Under the pieces are notes generated by a model. It worked only from the letters and a program-made list of their open reading frames with translations, had not been told where the DNA came from and searched no databases. Shown here in pieces: positions 1-8,994 of a stretch of DNA of 64,000 nucleotides. Position 1 is the stretch's first letter; each line of letters starts with the position of its first letter. Source of the DNA: Candidatus Eubacterium faecigallinarum (GTDB lineage: Bacteria > Bacillota > Clostridia > Oscillospirales > Acutalibacteraceae); assembly GCA_019115455.1 (NCBI GenBank), contig DXDN01000005.1:62001-126000 (forward strand), written 5' to 3'. The position numbers and the translations under genes were made by a program.

Positions 1-1180
1 GATAGGTGCTTACATATTTTACGGCTGTTACAGCGCTCTTAATGTTGACGTTGAGACGATTACGGCGGTTAAATCCACCGTTTATGAAACTATTGATGCT
101 CAGGCGCTGGTGATTAGGGACGAGCATACTGTCAGCGGAAGTTCCAGCGGAGTTACCGTGGCGAGCGTGAATAACGGAGAGAAGGTCAAGGCAGGAGGCA
201 ATATAGCAATGGTCTTTTCCTCCGAGGAAGATGCAACGAAGTATTCTTCAGCTCAGGAGCTTCAGAGTCAGCTGAGCTATTATGAAGAGCTTGAAACTCA
301 GGCATCAGGAACGGTTACGGATGTTGAACAGATAGACAGCGACATACTCAGCGATGTGAATAGCTATATAAGAGCTGTTGGCAACGGCAGGTACGATTCC
401 CTTTTGGAATATTCCGATGATCTGAACGAAAGGTTCATTAGACGACAGCTGACAATCGGTGAAAAAATTGATTTTTCCCAGGTTAAGTCGGATATTAAAA
501 ACCAGCTTGATGAGATAAATGTCAGCACCTGCAGCCCTGTTGATTATCTTACGACTGAGGAGTCGGGAATATTTTCGTCATATACCGACGGCTTTGAATC
601 AATAGTCGATTATTCCAAGGCGACTGAGATTGACGCGGCTACACTTAAAAGCTGTATCGAAAAAGTGTCAGCGTCAGAAAATGACAGCAGCAGCTTCGGA
701 AAGCTGATAACCAGTTATGAATGGTATTTTTGCTGTGTTGTTCCCTCAAAAGATACTGTGAAAATCAGTGACGGCGATACCCTTAACGTAACGCTTAAAT
801 CCAGTGATGACATATTAAAATGTCAGGTGATAAGCGGAGCGGACCCTGATTTGAACACAGAAGAGACAGTGCTTGTGCTCAGATGCTCGGATATGAACAG
901 CAGGATAGCTTCAATGAGACTTGAGGATATAGAGATCAGATACAGCGAGTATGAGGGATTCAAGATTCCTGCCTCCGCCGTTCATGTGGATGATAACGGC
1001 GAAAAATTTGTATACGCTTTGATTTCAAATACCGTGGAGAAACGAAGCGGCGAGATAATATATTCAACAAAGGATTACGTGGTTTTCGGCTATGATGCTC
1101 AAAACAGCGATTCAATACGCTACTATGACCAGATTATAACGAAAGGAACTGATTTGCATGACGGAAAAGTTTACAGTTGA
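1..1180 (+). CDS. HlyD-like membrane-fusion/adaptor protein, 5' end missing
   Basis: The reading frame is open from base 2 to the stop at 1178-1180, so the true start lies upstream of the window. The visible part has about 392 residues. It begins with a hydrophobic stretch (the end of a membrane anchor), then a lipoyl-like beta segment (VASVNNGEKVKAGGNIAMV), a long helical middle, and a C-terminal beta-barrel-like part containing GFKIPASAVHVDDNGEKFVY. That order is typical of HlyD-family adaptors. No transport ATPase or permease is visible beside it. Genes of this type commonly precede yggS and sepF in Clostridia, so it may belong to the division cluster rather than to an efflux pump. It overlaps yggS by 23 bases, implying translational coupling. 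Family assignment is fairly sure; the substrate is unknown. Confidence 0.7.
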   Translation, partial: IGAYIFYGCYSALNVDVETITAVKSTVYETIDAQALVIRDEHTVSGSSSGVTVASVNNGEKVKAGGNIAMVFSSEEDATKYSSAQELQSQLSYYEELETQASGTVTDVEQIDSDILSDVNSYIRAVGNGRYDSLLEYSDDLNERFIRRQLTIGEKIDFSQVKSDIKNQLDEINVSTCSPVDYLTTEESGIFSSYTDGFESIVDYSKATEIDAATLKSCIEKVSASENDSSSFGKLITSYEWYFCCVVPSKDTVKISDGDTLNVTLKSSDDILKCQVISGADPDLNTEETVLVLRCSDMNSRIASMRLEDIEIRYSEYEGFKIPASAVHVDDNGEKFVYALISNTVEKRSGEIIYSTKDYVVFGYDAQNSDSIRYYDQIITKGTDLHDGKVYS

Positions 1181-1889
1181 TGAAAACAGGCTTAAAGCAG
1201 TTGAGGACAATTATAAATCCGTAAAATCAAGGGTTGAGGAAGCCGCCCTGAAGGCAGGCAGAAATCCGGCGGACGTAAGACTGATGGCAGTTACAAAGAC
1301 TGTTGAAAGCGTTTATATCAACAAAGTGCTGGATCTCGGAGCGGACCTGATAGGTGAAAACAGGGTGCAGGAATACCTCGGCAAGAAGGATGAGCTTCAT
1401 CTTGATAATGTTGAAAAGCACCTTATCGGTCACTTGCAGACAAATAAAGTAAAGCAGATTGTCGGTGAAGTAGATATGATAGAATCTGTGGATTCTGTAA
1501 AGCTTGCCACCGAGATAAACAGAGTGTCCAAAAACAAAGGACTTGTAACCAACATTCTCGTTGAGGTAAATGTCGGAAAGGAAGATTCCAAAAGCGGTAT
1601 TTATATTGAGCAGCTCGAGGAACTTTTGAACGAAATTGCCCTCATGAGCAATATAAAAGTCAAGGGACTTATGACTATTCCGCCGATTTGCGACAGCGAA
1701 AAGGAAGTATCGCAATATTTCAGCACAATGTATCAATCTTTCATTGACATTAGGGATAAAAAAATAGATAATATAGATATGGAAATTTTGTCTATGGGCA
1801 TGAGCGGCGATTTTGAAGCTGCTATTGCCAACGGCTCAAATATAGTGCGAGTCGGTTCGTCAATTTTCGGCGCAAGAAAATATTTTTAG
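1158..1889 (+). CDS. yggS: YggS/PLPBP-family pyridoxal-phosphate homeostasis protein
   Basis: This 243-aa protein matches the single-domain PLP-binding YggS family, which buffers pyridoxal phosphate and has no known catalytic reaction. The cofactor lysine is K47 in LMAVTKTV. Other family marks are IGENRVQEYLGK, HLIGHLQTNKVK, VEVNVGKEDSKSG, the GLMTIPP strand and the phosphate-binding end LSMGMSGDFEAAI...VRVGSSIFG. The length is normal for the family. The start ATG lies 23 bases inside the preceding adaptor gene. It is followed after 28 bases by sepF, the usual yggS-sepF-divIVA order of Gram-positive division clusters. Confidence 0.93.
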   Translation: MTEKFTVDENRLKAVEDNYKSVKSRVEEAALKAGRNPADVRLMAVTKTVESVYINKVLDLGADLIGENRVQEYLGKKDELHLDNVEKHLIGHLQTNKVKQIVGEVDMIESVDSVKLATEINRVSKNKGLVTNILVEVNVGKEDSKSGIYIEQLEELLNEIALMSNIKVKGLMTIPPICDSEKEVSQYFSTMYQSFIDIRDKKIDNIDMEILSMGMSGDFEAAIANGSNIVRVGSSIFGARKYF

Positions 1890-1917
1890 TTGATTCAGTT
1901 TTGTAAGGAGAGGGAAT

Positions 1918-2421
1918 ATGAGCATATTCGATAAAATCAAGGATATTGTTTCCGACAGTGATGATGACGATTTTGACGATTTCTATGATGAAAGCGGCAA
2001 GGATACTTTCGGAATAGCGCCTCCAAAGGAAAGAGTGAGCAGGCGTGATAGGGCTCAGGAAAGAGCAGAAAAAGAGGAAAGATATACCGAACGCCCGAGA
2101 ATGAAGCGCCACGACAGTGACAAGGTGGTTAATATACATACCACCACTCAGCTTCAGGTGGTTCTCGTAAAGCCGGAAAAGTTTGAGGAGGCGGCGTCTA
2201 TTGCCGATAACCTCAACGCTAAGAGAACGGTGGTTCTCAATCTTGAAAGCACCAACAGAGATATCGCCAGAAGACTGCTTGATTTTCTCAGCGGCGTGGC
2301 ATATGCCAGCAACGGACAGATAAAGAGGGTTGCCAACAGCACATATATCATAACTCCTTACAACGTGGACGTTATGGGCGACCTTATTGACGAGCTGGAA
2401 AACAACGGTATGTTTATGTGA
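1918..2421 (+). CDS. sepF: Cell division protein SepF
   Basis: The 167-aa product has the SepF plan. A short amphipathic N-terminus (MSIFDKIKDIV) can bind membrane, an acidic and then basic linker follows, and the C-terminal SepF fold runs from about residue 70 (VVNIHTTTQLQVVLVKP ... RRLLDFLSGVAYASNGQIKRV). SepF polymerises into rings and tethers FtsZ to the membrane. The ATG is preceded by AAGGAGAGGG at good spacing. In many Firmicutes ylmG and ylmH lie between sepF and divIVA; here divIVA follows directly. Confidence 0.95.
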   Translation: MSIFDKIKDIVSDSDDDDFDDFYDESGKDTFGIAPPKERVSRRDRAQERAEKEERYTERPRMKRHDSDKVVNIHTTTQLQVVLVKPEKFEEAASIADNLNAKRTVVLNLESTNRDIARRLLDFLSGVAYASNGQIKRVANSTYIITPYNVDVMGDLIDELENNGMFM

Positions 2422-2464
2422 GATTGTTAAAGATTAAATCTTTAAATTATGGGGGAGAATGAAT

Positions 2465-3778
2465 ATGATTACACCAAGCCAGATCCGTGAGAAAAAGCTT
2501 TCTACAGTAGAAAGCGGCGGCTATGACAGAGATGAAGTCAACGAGCTTCTGCTGGATGTTATAGAATCCTATGAAGCCATTTTTGACGAGAACAAAGAAC
2601 TTTACCGCAAGATGGAAGTTCTTGCCAACAGAATAGAGGAGTACAGGGCTGACGAGGATTCAATAAAAACAGCGCTTATCACCGCTCAGAAAATGGCTTC
2701 CAAAGTAACAAAGGACGCTAAGGAAAAGGCTGACAAATCCCTTGCGGATTCAGCTGCCTCCGCTCAGCAGACGGTGGTTGACGCCAAGGAAAAGGCTGAC
2801 AAAATAATCGGCGAAGCAAGAAAATATGTTGCTGACCTTACGAAAGAAAAGGAACAGGCGGCAGAAGAAATTATCGCTCAGGCAGAGAAAAAGGCAAACG
2901 AGGCAATCGAAAGCGCAAAGGTGGTTGCCGCCAACGCTCTTTCCCAGGCGAAAAAGCTTGCCGAGGAAATCGTTTCAAAGGCAAAGGCGGAGAGAGCTTA
3001 TCAGTCAGAAATTATGGCTAAGCTCAAAGAAGATTCCCAGACATTCCGCAAAACTCTTGAGGAGCTTTACAAAGAACAGCTTGACAAACTTGACTCCATG
3101 CCGGTAAACGACGCTTCGCAGCATACCGCCGATGAAGAGGCAAGCAAGCTTGAAAAAGAGCTTGACGTTATGATTAAGAATATTACTGAGATAGTGGGCG
3201 AGGACGAAGCAAAAGAGGAAGCTCAGCCTGAGGAAACAGTTCAAAACGAGCCTCAGCAGGAACAGGAGGATGAGGACGCGGCAGACGACATCGAGGAAGT
3301 TGAAGATGTTGATAAAGATGCTGATACTGCCGAAGATGAAACCGACGACGAGCCCGAAGAGAATTCACAGGACGAAACCGAAGATGTTGAGGAGATTGAA
3401 GAATCAGGTTCAGTAAGTCAGGAAAAAATATTTGATTTCGGTGCCGACCAGGTGGATGAAATTATTGACGAGATTGAATCGATGGATAAGTACTCACCTC
3501 TGCACGAGCCTGAGGAGATACCGGCGTCACCGGAGGAAGTATCAAATGCTATCGACGCTTTTACAACCGATGAAATCACACCCATTGACGAGAATGCCAA
3601 GTCAATCCCGGTGATTGAAGACGAGCCGGAGTTTGAGAGCTCTATGCCTTTTGAAAACTATTTTCATATTAAAAAAGAAAACGAAAGAACAAATGAAACA
3701 ATTTCTCTGATTTCTCCTGAAGAGGAAGAAGAGGATGACAGCCCGAAATTTAAAGGCTTTTTCAAAAAGAAAAAATAA
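2465..3778 (+). CDS. divIVA: DivIVA-family polar/septal scaffold protein with long acidic tail
   Basis: The first residues MITPSQIREKKLSTVESGGYD form the DivIVA N-terminal membrane-binding domain, followed by a coiled coil (about 25-75) and a long Ala/Lys/Glu helix rich in AKEKADK-type heptads (about 80-200). From about residue 230 to 330 the protein is strongly acidic, with runs of E and D. It then ends with FKGFFKKKK, a basic tip. At 437 aa it is much longer than the roughly 160-220 aa usual for DivIVA. I chose ATG 2465 because the GGGGGAG ribosome site ends seven bases before it; an in-frame ATG six bases earlier is too close. It acts at septum and poles, presumably with SepF. Confidence 0.9.
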   Translation: MITPSQIREKKLSTVESGGYDRDEVNELLLDVIESYEAIFDENKELYRKMEVLANRIEEYRADEDSIKTALITAQKMASKVTKDAKEKADKSLADSAASAQQTVVDAKEKADKIIGEARKYVADLTKEKEQAAEEIIAQAEKKANEAIESAKVVAANALSQAKKLAEEIVSKAKAERAYQSEIMAKLKEDSQTFRKTLEELYKEQLDKLDSMPVNDASQHTADEEASKLEKELDVMIKNITEIVGEDEAKEEAQPEETVQNEPQQEQEDEDAADDIEEVEDVDKDADTAEDETDDEPEENSQDETEDVEEIEESGSVSQEKIFDFGADQVDEIIDEIESMDKYSPLHEPEEIPASPEEVSNAIDAFTTDEITPIDENAKSIPVIEDEPEFESSMPFENYFHIKKENERTNETISLISPEEEEEDDSPKFKGFFKKKK

Positions 3779-3790
3779 ATAATTCAAGAT

Positions 3791-3818
3791 GACGGCATAA
3801 AGTCATGCCGTCTCTTTT
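3791..3818 (+). terminator. Weak intrinsic terminator or attenuator between divIVA and ileS
   Basis: A perfect 8-bp stem (GACGGCAT / ATGCCGTC, loop AAAGTC) is followed by TCTTTT. The U-tract is short, and the ileS ribosome site AAGGAG starts at once after it, so partial read-through into ileS is likely. Confidence 0.5.
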
Positions 3819-3832
3819 AAGGAGCAGATATA

Positions 3833-6634
3833 ATGGATTATAATCAGACACTTAATTTACCAAAAACCGAATTCCCCATGCGTGCGGGACTGCCGGCAAG
3901 AGAACCGGAATTCCTTTCACGCTGGGAGGAGAATGACCAGTACCGCAAGCTTATGAAGCATAACGAGGGAAAACCTCTCTTTGTTTTGCATGACGGTCCT
4001 CCCTACGCTAACGGAGATATTCATATCGGTCATGCGCTTAATAAAACCCTTAAGGATTTTATTGTCAGATATAAGAACATGACCGGATTCCAGTCCCCGT
4101 TTGTTCCCGGCTGGGATACTCACGGACTCCCCACAGAGCTTGCCGCAAGGAAAAAGGCAGGTATCACTGCGGAGAGCAATATTTCCGACCTTGAACTGAG
4201 GAAAATTTGCCGCGATACAGCGCTGGGATATGTTGATGTTCAGCGTGAATCATTCAAAAGACTTGGCATAATTGCCGAGTGGGACAATCCTTATATCACT
4301 CTTCAAAAGGAGTTTGAGGAAGAGCAGATAAAAGTATTTGCCACCATGGCGTCAAAGGGCTATATCTATAAGGGACTTAAGCCTGTTTACTGGTGCCCTG
4401 ACTGCAATACAGCTCTTGCTGAAGCGGAGATCGAATATGCTGAGGATCCGTGCCACTCAATTTATGTTAAATTTAACGTAACGGACGATTTGGGCAAGCT
4501 CACTGCTATGGAAGCCGACCTCTCAAAGACATATTTCGTTATCTGGACAACAACTACATGGACACTGCCTGCAAACGTTGCTATTTGCGTAGGTCCTAAT
4601 TTTGAGTACTCCCTGATTAAATCAGGTGATGAATATTATGTTATGGCAACCGACCTTGCTCCTGCTGCTATGGAAGCAAAGGGAGTAAGCGATTACGAAA
4701 CTGTAGGAATTATCAAAGGCAGCGAGCTGGAATATATGAAGACTCAGCATCCGTTCCTGGATAGAACCTCCCTTGTAATTGTCGGCGATCACGTAACTCT
4801 CGAAAGCGGTACAGGATGCGTACACACCGCTCCCGGTCACGGTATCGAGGACTTCGTGGTATGTAAAAATTATCCTGAAATTCCCGTTATCGTTCCTGTT
4901 GACGAAAAGGGCAGACTCACTGAGGAAGCCGGTCAGTTCGCAGGTTTGACAACTGAGGAAGCCAATAAGCCGATAGCTCTTCACCTTGAAGAGACAGGCG
5001 CTCTCTTCGCTCTTAAGAAGATCGAGCACCAGTATCCTCACTGCTGGAGATGCCATAAGCCGGTAATTTTCCGTGCCACAAGCCAGTGGTTCTGTTCCGT
5101 AGACGACTTCAAAGACGCAGCCGTAAAAGCGGCAGAGGACGTTAAATGGTTCCCGGAATGGGGCAAGGACAGATTGCAGTCAATGGTTATGGAACGTGCC
5201 GACTGGTGTATCTCTCGTCAGAGAAAATGGGGCGTGCCAATTCCTGTTGTTTATTGCCAGAAATGCGGCAAGGAAATCATCGACAATGATCTTATGATGA
5301 AAATATCTGAAATCTTCGGCAAAGAGGGCTCAGACGCATGGTTTGACCACGACGCAGAGTATTTCCTCCCGGACGGTTTCAAATGTCCTCACTGCGGCAG
5401 CACAAAGGGCTTTGACAAGGAAAAGGATATCATGGACGTATGGTTCGATTCGGGTTCGTCACATGCAGCCGTATGTAAGAACAGACCATATCTCAAGCGT
5501 CCTGCCGATGTTTACCTTGAGGGTGCCGACCAGTACAGAGGCTGGTTCCAGTCATCACTTCTTACCGCTGTTGCAGGCGGAGAGAAAGCTCCGTTTGAGC
5601 AGATCATCACCCACGGCTGGACCGTTGACGGCGAGGGTAAAAAGATGTCAAAATCCCTTGGAAACGGTATTGATCCTCAGCAGATCATCAGCCAGTACGG
5701 CGCCGATATACTCCGTCTTTGGGTTGCCAGCGCGGATTACCATGCCGATATCCGTATCAGCAAGGAAATCCTCAAGCAAATCTCAGATAACTACAGAAAA
5801 CTCAGAAACACGGCAAGATACTGCATAGGAAATCTTTATGATTTTGACCCTGACAAGGATATGGTATCAAACGAGCAGCTGGAGGAGCTTGATAAGTATG
5901 CGCTTATGAAGCTCGACGAAATTATCAAGACTGCATGCGGCGGTTATGAGGTATATGACTATCATACAGTATCACACGCAATCCATAATTTCTGCGTTGT
6001 TGATATGAGTAACTTCTATTTCGACGTGCTCAAGGACAGACTTTACACCTCTGCACCAAACAGCGCTACAAGACGCGCGGCGCAGACAGTTCTCTATAAG
6101 GTTCTTGACGCACTCACACTTATGCTGACTCCAATTCTTGCGTTTACTGCTGATGAAATTTGGAGAGCAATGCCTCACGATTCATCAAGAAATTCTGAAT
6201 CACCGCTGTTTAATGAAATACCACAGCCTGATTTCATTGAAGCTGACGATGATTTCATAGCCAAGTGGGACAGAATTCACGCTGTAAGAGTCGACGTGCA
6301 GAAGGCACTTGAGCTTGCCAGAAACGAAAAGGTTATCGGCAAGCCGCTGGAGGCAAAGATATCGCTTTATGCCGACGGCGAGCTTTATGATTTCCTTAAC
6401 GGCGTTAAGGATGCGCTTCCTGAGATCTTTATCACCTCAGCAGTTGAGGTGTCAAACGGCGAGGGCAGCTTCAAGGGCGACGTGGAAGGACTTTCAGTTT
6501 CCGTTTCCAGGGCTGACGGCGAGAAATGCGAGCGCTGCTGGAAGTATTCACAGACAGTAGGCGATGATGCTGAGCATCCGACGCTTTGTTCTCATTGCTC
6601 TGATGTTATCAAACAGCTCGGCTTAGAAGAGTAA
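3833..6634 (+). CDS. ileS: Isoleucyl-tRNA synthetase
   Basis: This 933-aa class I synthetase charges tRNA-Ile in the cytoplasm. The HIGH motif is in GDIHIGHALNKTLKD (about residue 65) and the KMSKS motif in GKKMSKSLGNGIDP (about residue 605). The editing domain carries TWTLPANVAI and the nearby TTTTW segment. The C-terminus has a zinc site of the CxxCW...CxxC type (CERCWKYSQ ... LCSHCSDV). Length and zinc finger fit the bacterial type. AAGGAG lies eight bases before the ATG. No T-box leader is present; the upstream gap is only 54 bases. Confidence 0.98.
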   Translation: MDYNQTLNLPKTEFPMRAGLPAREPEFLSRWEENDQYRKLMKHNEGKPLFVLHDGPPYANGDIHIGHALNKTLKDFIVRYKNMTGFQSPFVPGWDTHGLPTELAARKKAGITAESNISDLELRKICRDTALGYVDVQRESFKRLGIIAEWDNPYITLQKEFEEEQIKVFATMASKGYIYKGLKPVYWCPDCNTALAEAEIEYAEDPCHSIYVKFNVTDDLGKLTAMEADLSKTYFVIWTTTTWTLPANVAICVGPNFEYSLIKSGDEYYVMATDLAPAAMEAKGVSDYETVGIIKGSELEYMKTQHPFLDRTSLVIVGDHVTLESGTGCVHTAPGHGIEDFVVCKNYPEIPVIVPVDEKGRLTEEAGQFAGLTTEEANKPIALHLEETGALFALKKIEHQYPHCWRCHKPVIFRATSQWFCSVDDFKDAAVKAAEDVKWFPEWGKDRLQSMVMERADWCISRQRKWGVPIPVVYCQKCGKEIIDNDLMMKISEIFGKEGSDAWFDHDAEYFLPDGFKCPHCGSTKGFDKEKDIMDVWFDSGSSHAAVCKNRPYLKRPADVYLEGADQYRGWFQSSLLTAVAGGEKAPFEQIITHGWTVDGEGKKMSKSLGNGIDPQQIISQYGADILRLWVASADYHADIRISKEILKQISDNYRKLRNTARYCIGNLYDFDPDKDMVSNEQLEELDKYALMKLDEIIKTACGGYEVYDYHTVSHAIHNFCVVDMSNFYFDVLKDRLYTSAPNSATRRAAQTVLYKVLDALTLMLTPILAFTADEIWRAMPHDSSRNSESPLFNEIPQPDFIEADDDFIAKWDRIHAVRVDVQKALELARNEKVIGKPLEAKISLYADGELYDFLNGVKDALPEIFITSAVEVSNGEGSFKGDVEGLSVSVSRADGEKCERCWKYSQTVGDDAEHPTLCSHCSDVIKQLGLEE

Positions 6635-6640
6635 AAATAA

Positions 6641-6672
6641 TAGGCACACAACCTCAAAAAGCTGTGTGCCTA
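6641..6672 (+). other. Stem-loop between ileS and lspA
   Basis: TAGGCACACA (6641-6650) pairs perfectly with TGTGTGCCTA (6663-6672), giving a 10-bp stem. It is followed by AAAATAATA rather than a T-run, so it is not a standard terminator for rightward transcription. It may stabilise or process the mRNA between the two genes. Confidence 0.5.
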
Positions 6673-6701
6673 AAATAATATAATTAAAGGAAGTTTATTA
6701 C

Positions 6702-7184
6702 GTGCGGCTTAAAAACAAAAATATCTGGTCCGTTGTAATGATAATATTGATAGTTGTATTCGACCAGGTAACCAAATACATTGCAAAATCGGAGCTTTAT
6801 CCTGACAAGGCTAAGGATTTTATCAAAGGCTTTGTGGAATTTCGCTATGCGGAAAATACGGGAGTCGCATTTTCAATGTTTAGCGGCGGCAGGGTGATTT
6901 TTGTTATTCTTACCTGTGTCGTGGCGCTGGGGTTAATAATATATATGTATACCCGCGCCCAGAAGAACCTGTGGCTTTACTGGAGCCTCGGCGTCATTGT
7001 CGCCGGCGCAATCGGCAATCTTATCGACAGGATATTTCTCGGCTACGTTATTGATTTTATTAATCCCACATTTGTTGATTTTGCCGTGTTTAATATTGCG
7101 GACTGTGCAGTTACCCTCGGTACGGTGAGCCTTGTGGCGTATCTTGTTTTTGATATCTTCAAAAAGGAGAAGAAAGATGAGTGA
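6702..7184 (+). CDS. lspA: Lipoprotein signal peptidase (signal peptidase II)
   Basis: The 160-aa protein has four predicted membrane segments and the LspA motifs DQVTKYIA, ENTGVAFSMF, GNLIDRIFLGYVIDF and FNIADCAVTLG. The catalytic aspartates should be D118 (VIDF) and D134 (NIAD). It cleaves prolipoproteins before the lipid-modified cysteine; several likely substrates lie in this window (20108, 23076, 33353, 56054). The start is GTG at 6702, supported by AAAGGAAG eight bases upstream. The next gene begins inside its last codons. Confidence 0.96.
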   Translation: MRLKNKNIWSVVMIILIVVFDQVTKYIAKSELYPDKAKDFIKGFVEFRYAENTGVAFSMFSGGRVIFVILTCVVALGLIIYMYTRAQKNLWLYWSLGVIVAGAIGNLIDRIFLGYVIDFINPTFVDFAVFNIADCAVTLGTVSLVAYLVFDIFKKEKKDE

Positions 7185-8103
7185 TACGCTGACGCTTAAA
7201 GTGGATCAAAGCATGGCTGGAGTACGTATTGACAAGGTGATCAGCAGCAGTATGGAGGATTTTACCCGCAGCGGAATCTCGAAGCTGATTGACGGCGGCA
7301 ATGTGACAGTCAATTCGTCGCCGGTGGCTAAGAATTATAAATGCAGGGAAGACGACACAATAGTTGTAATCATTCCCGACGCAGTGCCCCTTGAGGTGGA
7401 GGCACAGAATATTCCGCTTGACATCGTGTATGAGGACGGTGATCTGCTGGTGGTGAATAAGCCAAAGGGAATGGTGGTTCATCCGGCGGCAGGTAATTAC
7501 AGCGGCACGCTTGTAAACGCACTTTTATATCATTGTAAGGACAGTCTCAGCGGAATAAACGGGGTTATACGTCCCGGAATTGTGCACAGGATAGACAAGG
7601 ATACGTCAGGACTTCTGATAGTGGCAAAAAATGATGCGGCTCACCTGAGCCTTGCCGAGCAGATAAAGGAACATTCCTTTCACCGTGCATACCAGGCGGT
7701 CTGCTACGGAAATATTAAAGAAGATTCCGGCACTGTGTGCCGTCCTATCGGCAGGAGCCCAAAGGACAGGAAAAAAATGGCTGTCACAGAGAAAAATTCA
7801 AAACATGCCGTAACACACTATGAAGTAATAAAGCGTTACGGCGGCTTCACCCATATAAAATGTATACTCGAAACGGGCAGAACTCACCAGATAAGGGTGC
7901 ATATGGCGTATATCAATCACCCTCTTGCAGGCGACGCTGTTTACGGACCGAAGAAGGTCATTGAGTCCCTGGGCGGTCAGTGCCTTCACGCCGGTGAGAT
8001 AGGATTTGTTCATCCTAAAACAAAGGAGTATATGGAATTCAAGTCCGAACTGCCCGATTATTTTACAAAATTTTTAAAGAAACTTGAAAATCACAGCATG
8101 TGA
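7177..8103 (+). CDS. rluD: RluD-type ribosomal large subunit pseudouridine synthase
   Basis: The 308-aa protein has an N-terminal S4 RNA-binding domain (about residues 12-60) and the RluA-family catalytic domain. The catalytic aspartate is D140 in HRIDKDTSGLLIVAK, with the supporting GRTHQIRVHMA motif. It isomerises uridines in 23S rRNA. ATG 7177 follows AAAAGGAG at good spacing and overlaps the lspA stop by eight bases; a more upstream GTG frame (7132) would lie deep within lspA and is unlikely. The exact target uridines cannot be told from sequence (RluD or a RluA/RluC relative). Confidence 0.9.
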   Translation: MSDTLTLKVDQSMAGVRIDKVISSSMEDFTRSGISKLIDGGNVTVNSSPVAKNYKCREDDTIVVIIPDAVPLEVEAQNIPLDIVYEDGDLLVVNKPKGMVVHPAAGNYSGTLVNALLYHCKDSLSGINGVIRPGIVHRIDKDTSGLLIVAKNDAAHLSLAEQIKEHSFHRAYQAVCYGNIKEDSGTVCRPIGRSPKDRKKMAVTEKNSKHAVTHYEVIKRYGGFTHIKCILETGRTHQIRVHMAYINHPLAGDAVYGPKKVIESLGGQCLHAGEIGFVHPKTKEYMEFKSELPDYFTKFLKKLENHSM

Positions 8104-8118
8104 CATCAGGAGAAAACT

Positions 8119-8979
8119 ATGGAAAAAACTTTCGAAAACTGGCTTGTTGTATCCGATATTGACGGAACTCTCAACAATAAATTCAGAAAACTGCCCAAGA
8201 ACAATTATGAGGCGATTAAAAAATTTACGGAGCTGGGGGGCAATTTTACGCTCGCTTCCGGAAGAACTGTGTCAAGCCTTAAGAGAAATTATGACAGAAT
8301 AACTCCAAATCAGCCGGCGGTTATCCTTAACGGTGCAGGCATACATGATTATAATCAGAATAAAACAATATGGCGCAGTACAATCGGCCCTGAGGGCAGG
8401 CAGTTTGTCAGGGAAATTTCGGAGCTTTTTAATACTCACGGTCACAGCCTTGACGTCGGTATTTTTTTTGACGATTATGTGTACATTATAAAAAAAGGTA
8501 TACTTTCAAGAGGTCAGATGTATTTTGATAAAACGCATTATCAGATAACTACCATTGACGAGGTTCCGGAAGAGGGCTGGATGAAAGTTATCTTCTGGTC
8601 AAATCCGCTGACTATAAACGAGCTACAGAAATATATCGACAAGAACCCCAATCCCAAGGCTAATTTTATGGCGTCATCTCTTTGGAGCCTGGAGATGCTC
8701 CAGGAGAACACTCATAAGGGCGTCGGCATTATGCGGCTGGCGGATATGCTCGGCATTGACAAAAGTCACGTGGCGGCAATCGGAGATTATTATAACGACT
8801 GGGATATGCTTAAAACGGTAGGTCTGCCTGCATGTGCCGGGCAGGCTCCCAAACCGATACATAAGATATGCAGCTATGAGGCATGCCACTGCAACAAGGG
8901 CTGTGTTGCAGACCTTCTGAATTACATAATGTCAGGCAGGGCGGAAGAGGATATGGCAAAAAAAGCCCTGTCAAAATAA
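8119..8979 (+). CDS. HAD-superfamily Cof-type phosphatase
   Basis: This 286-aa protein begins with the HAD nucleophile motif VVSDIDGTL (D13 and D15), followed by the motif II segment TLASGRT. The C-terminal motif is IGDYYNDWDMLKTVGL, where Cof/SPP proteins bind magnesium. The type IIB cap occupies the middle. Members dephosphorylate sugar phosphates or flavin/PLP intermediates in the cytoplasm; the substrate cannot be read from the sequence. A Cys/His-rich stretch (YEACHCNKGC) near the end is unusual within the family. It sits 15 bases after rluD and 15 before nfo, so it is probably co-transcribed. Confidence 0.85.
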   Translation: MEKTFENWLVVSDIDGTLNNKFRKLPKNNYEAIKKFTELGGNFTLASGRTVSSLKRNYDRITPNQPAVILNGAGIHDYNQNKTIWRSTIGPEGRQFVREISELFNTHGHSLDVGIFFDDYVYIIKKGILSRGQMYFDKTHYQITTIDEVPEEGWMKVIFWSNPLTINELQKYIDKNPNPKANFMASSLWSLEMLQENTHKGVGIMRLADMLGIDKSHVAAIGDYYNDWDMLKTVGLPACAGQAPKPIHKICSYEACHCNKGCVADLLNYIMSGRAEEDMAKKALSK

Positions 8980-8994
8980 CGGAGCGATAAGTAT

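Noticed and set aside
4622..5056. 144-codon minus-strand ORF inside ileS
   Set aside because: It lies wholly within the well-supported isoleucyl-tRNA synthetase gene, has no ribosome site or recognisable motif, and is a shadow frame.
6641..6672. Strong stem-loop considered as an intrinsic terminator
   Set aside because: No U-tract follows in the ileS-lspA direction, so I list it only as a stem-loop.
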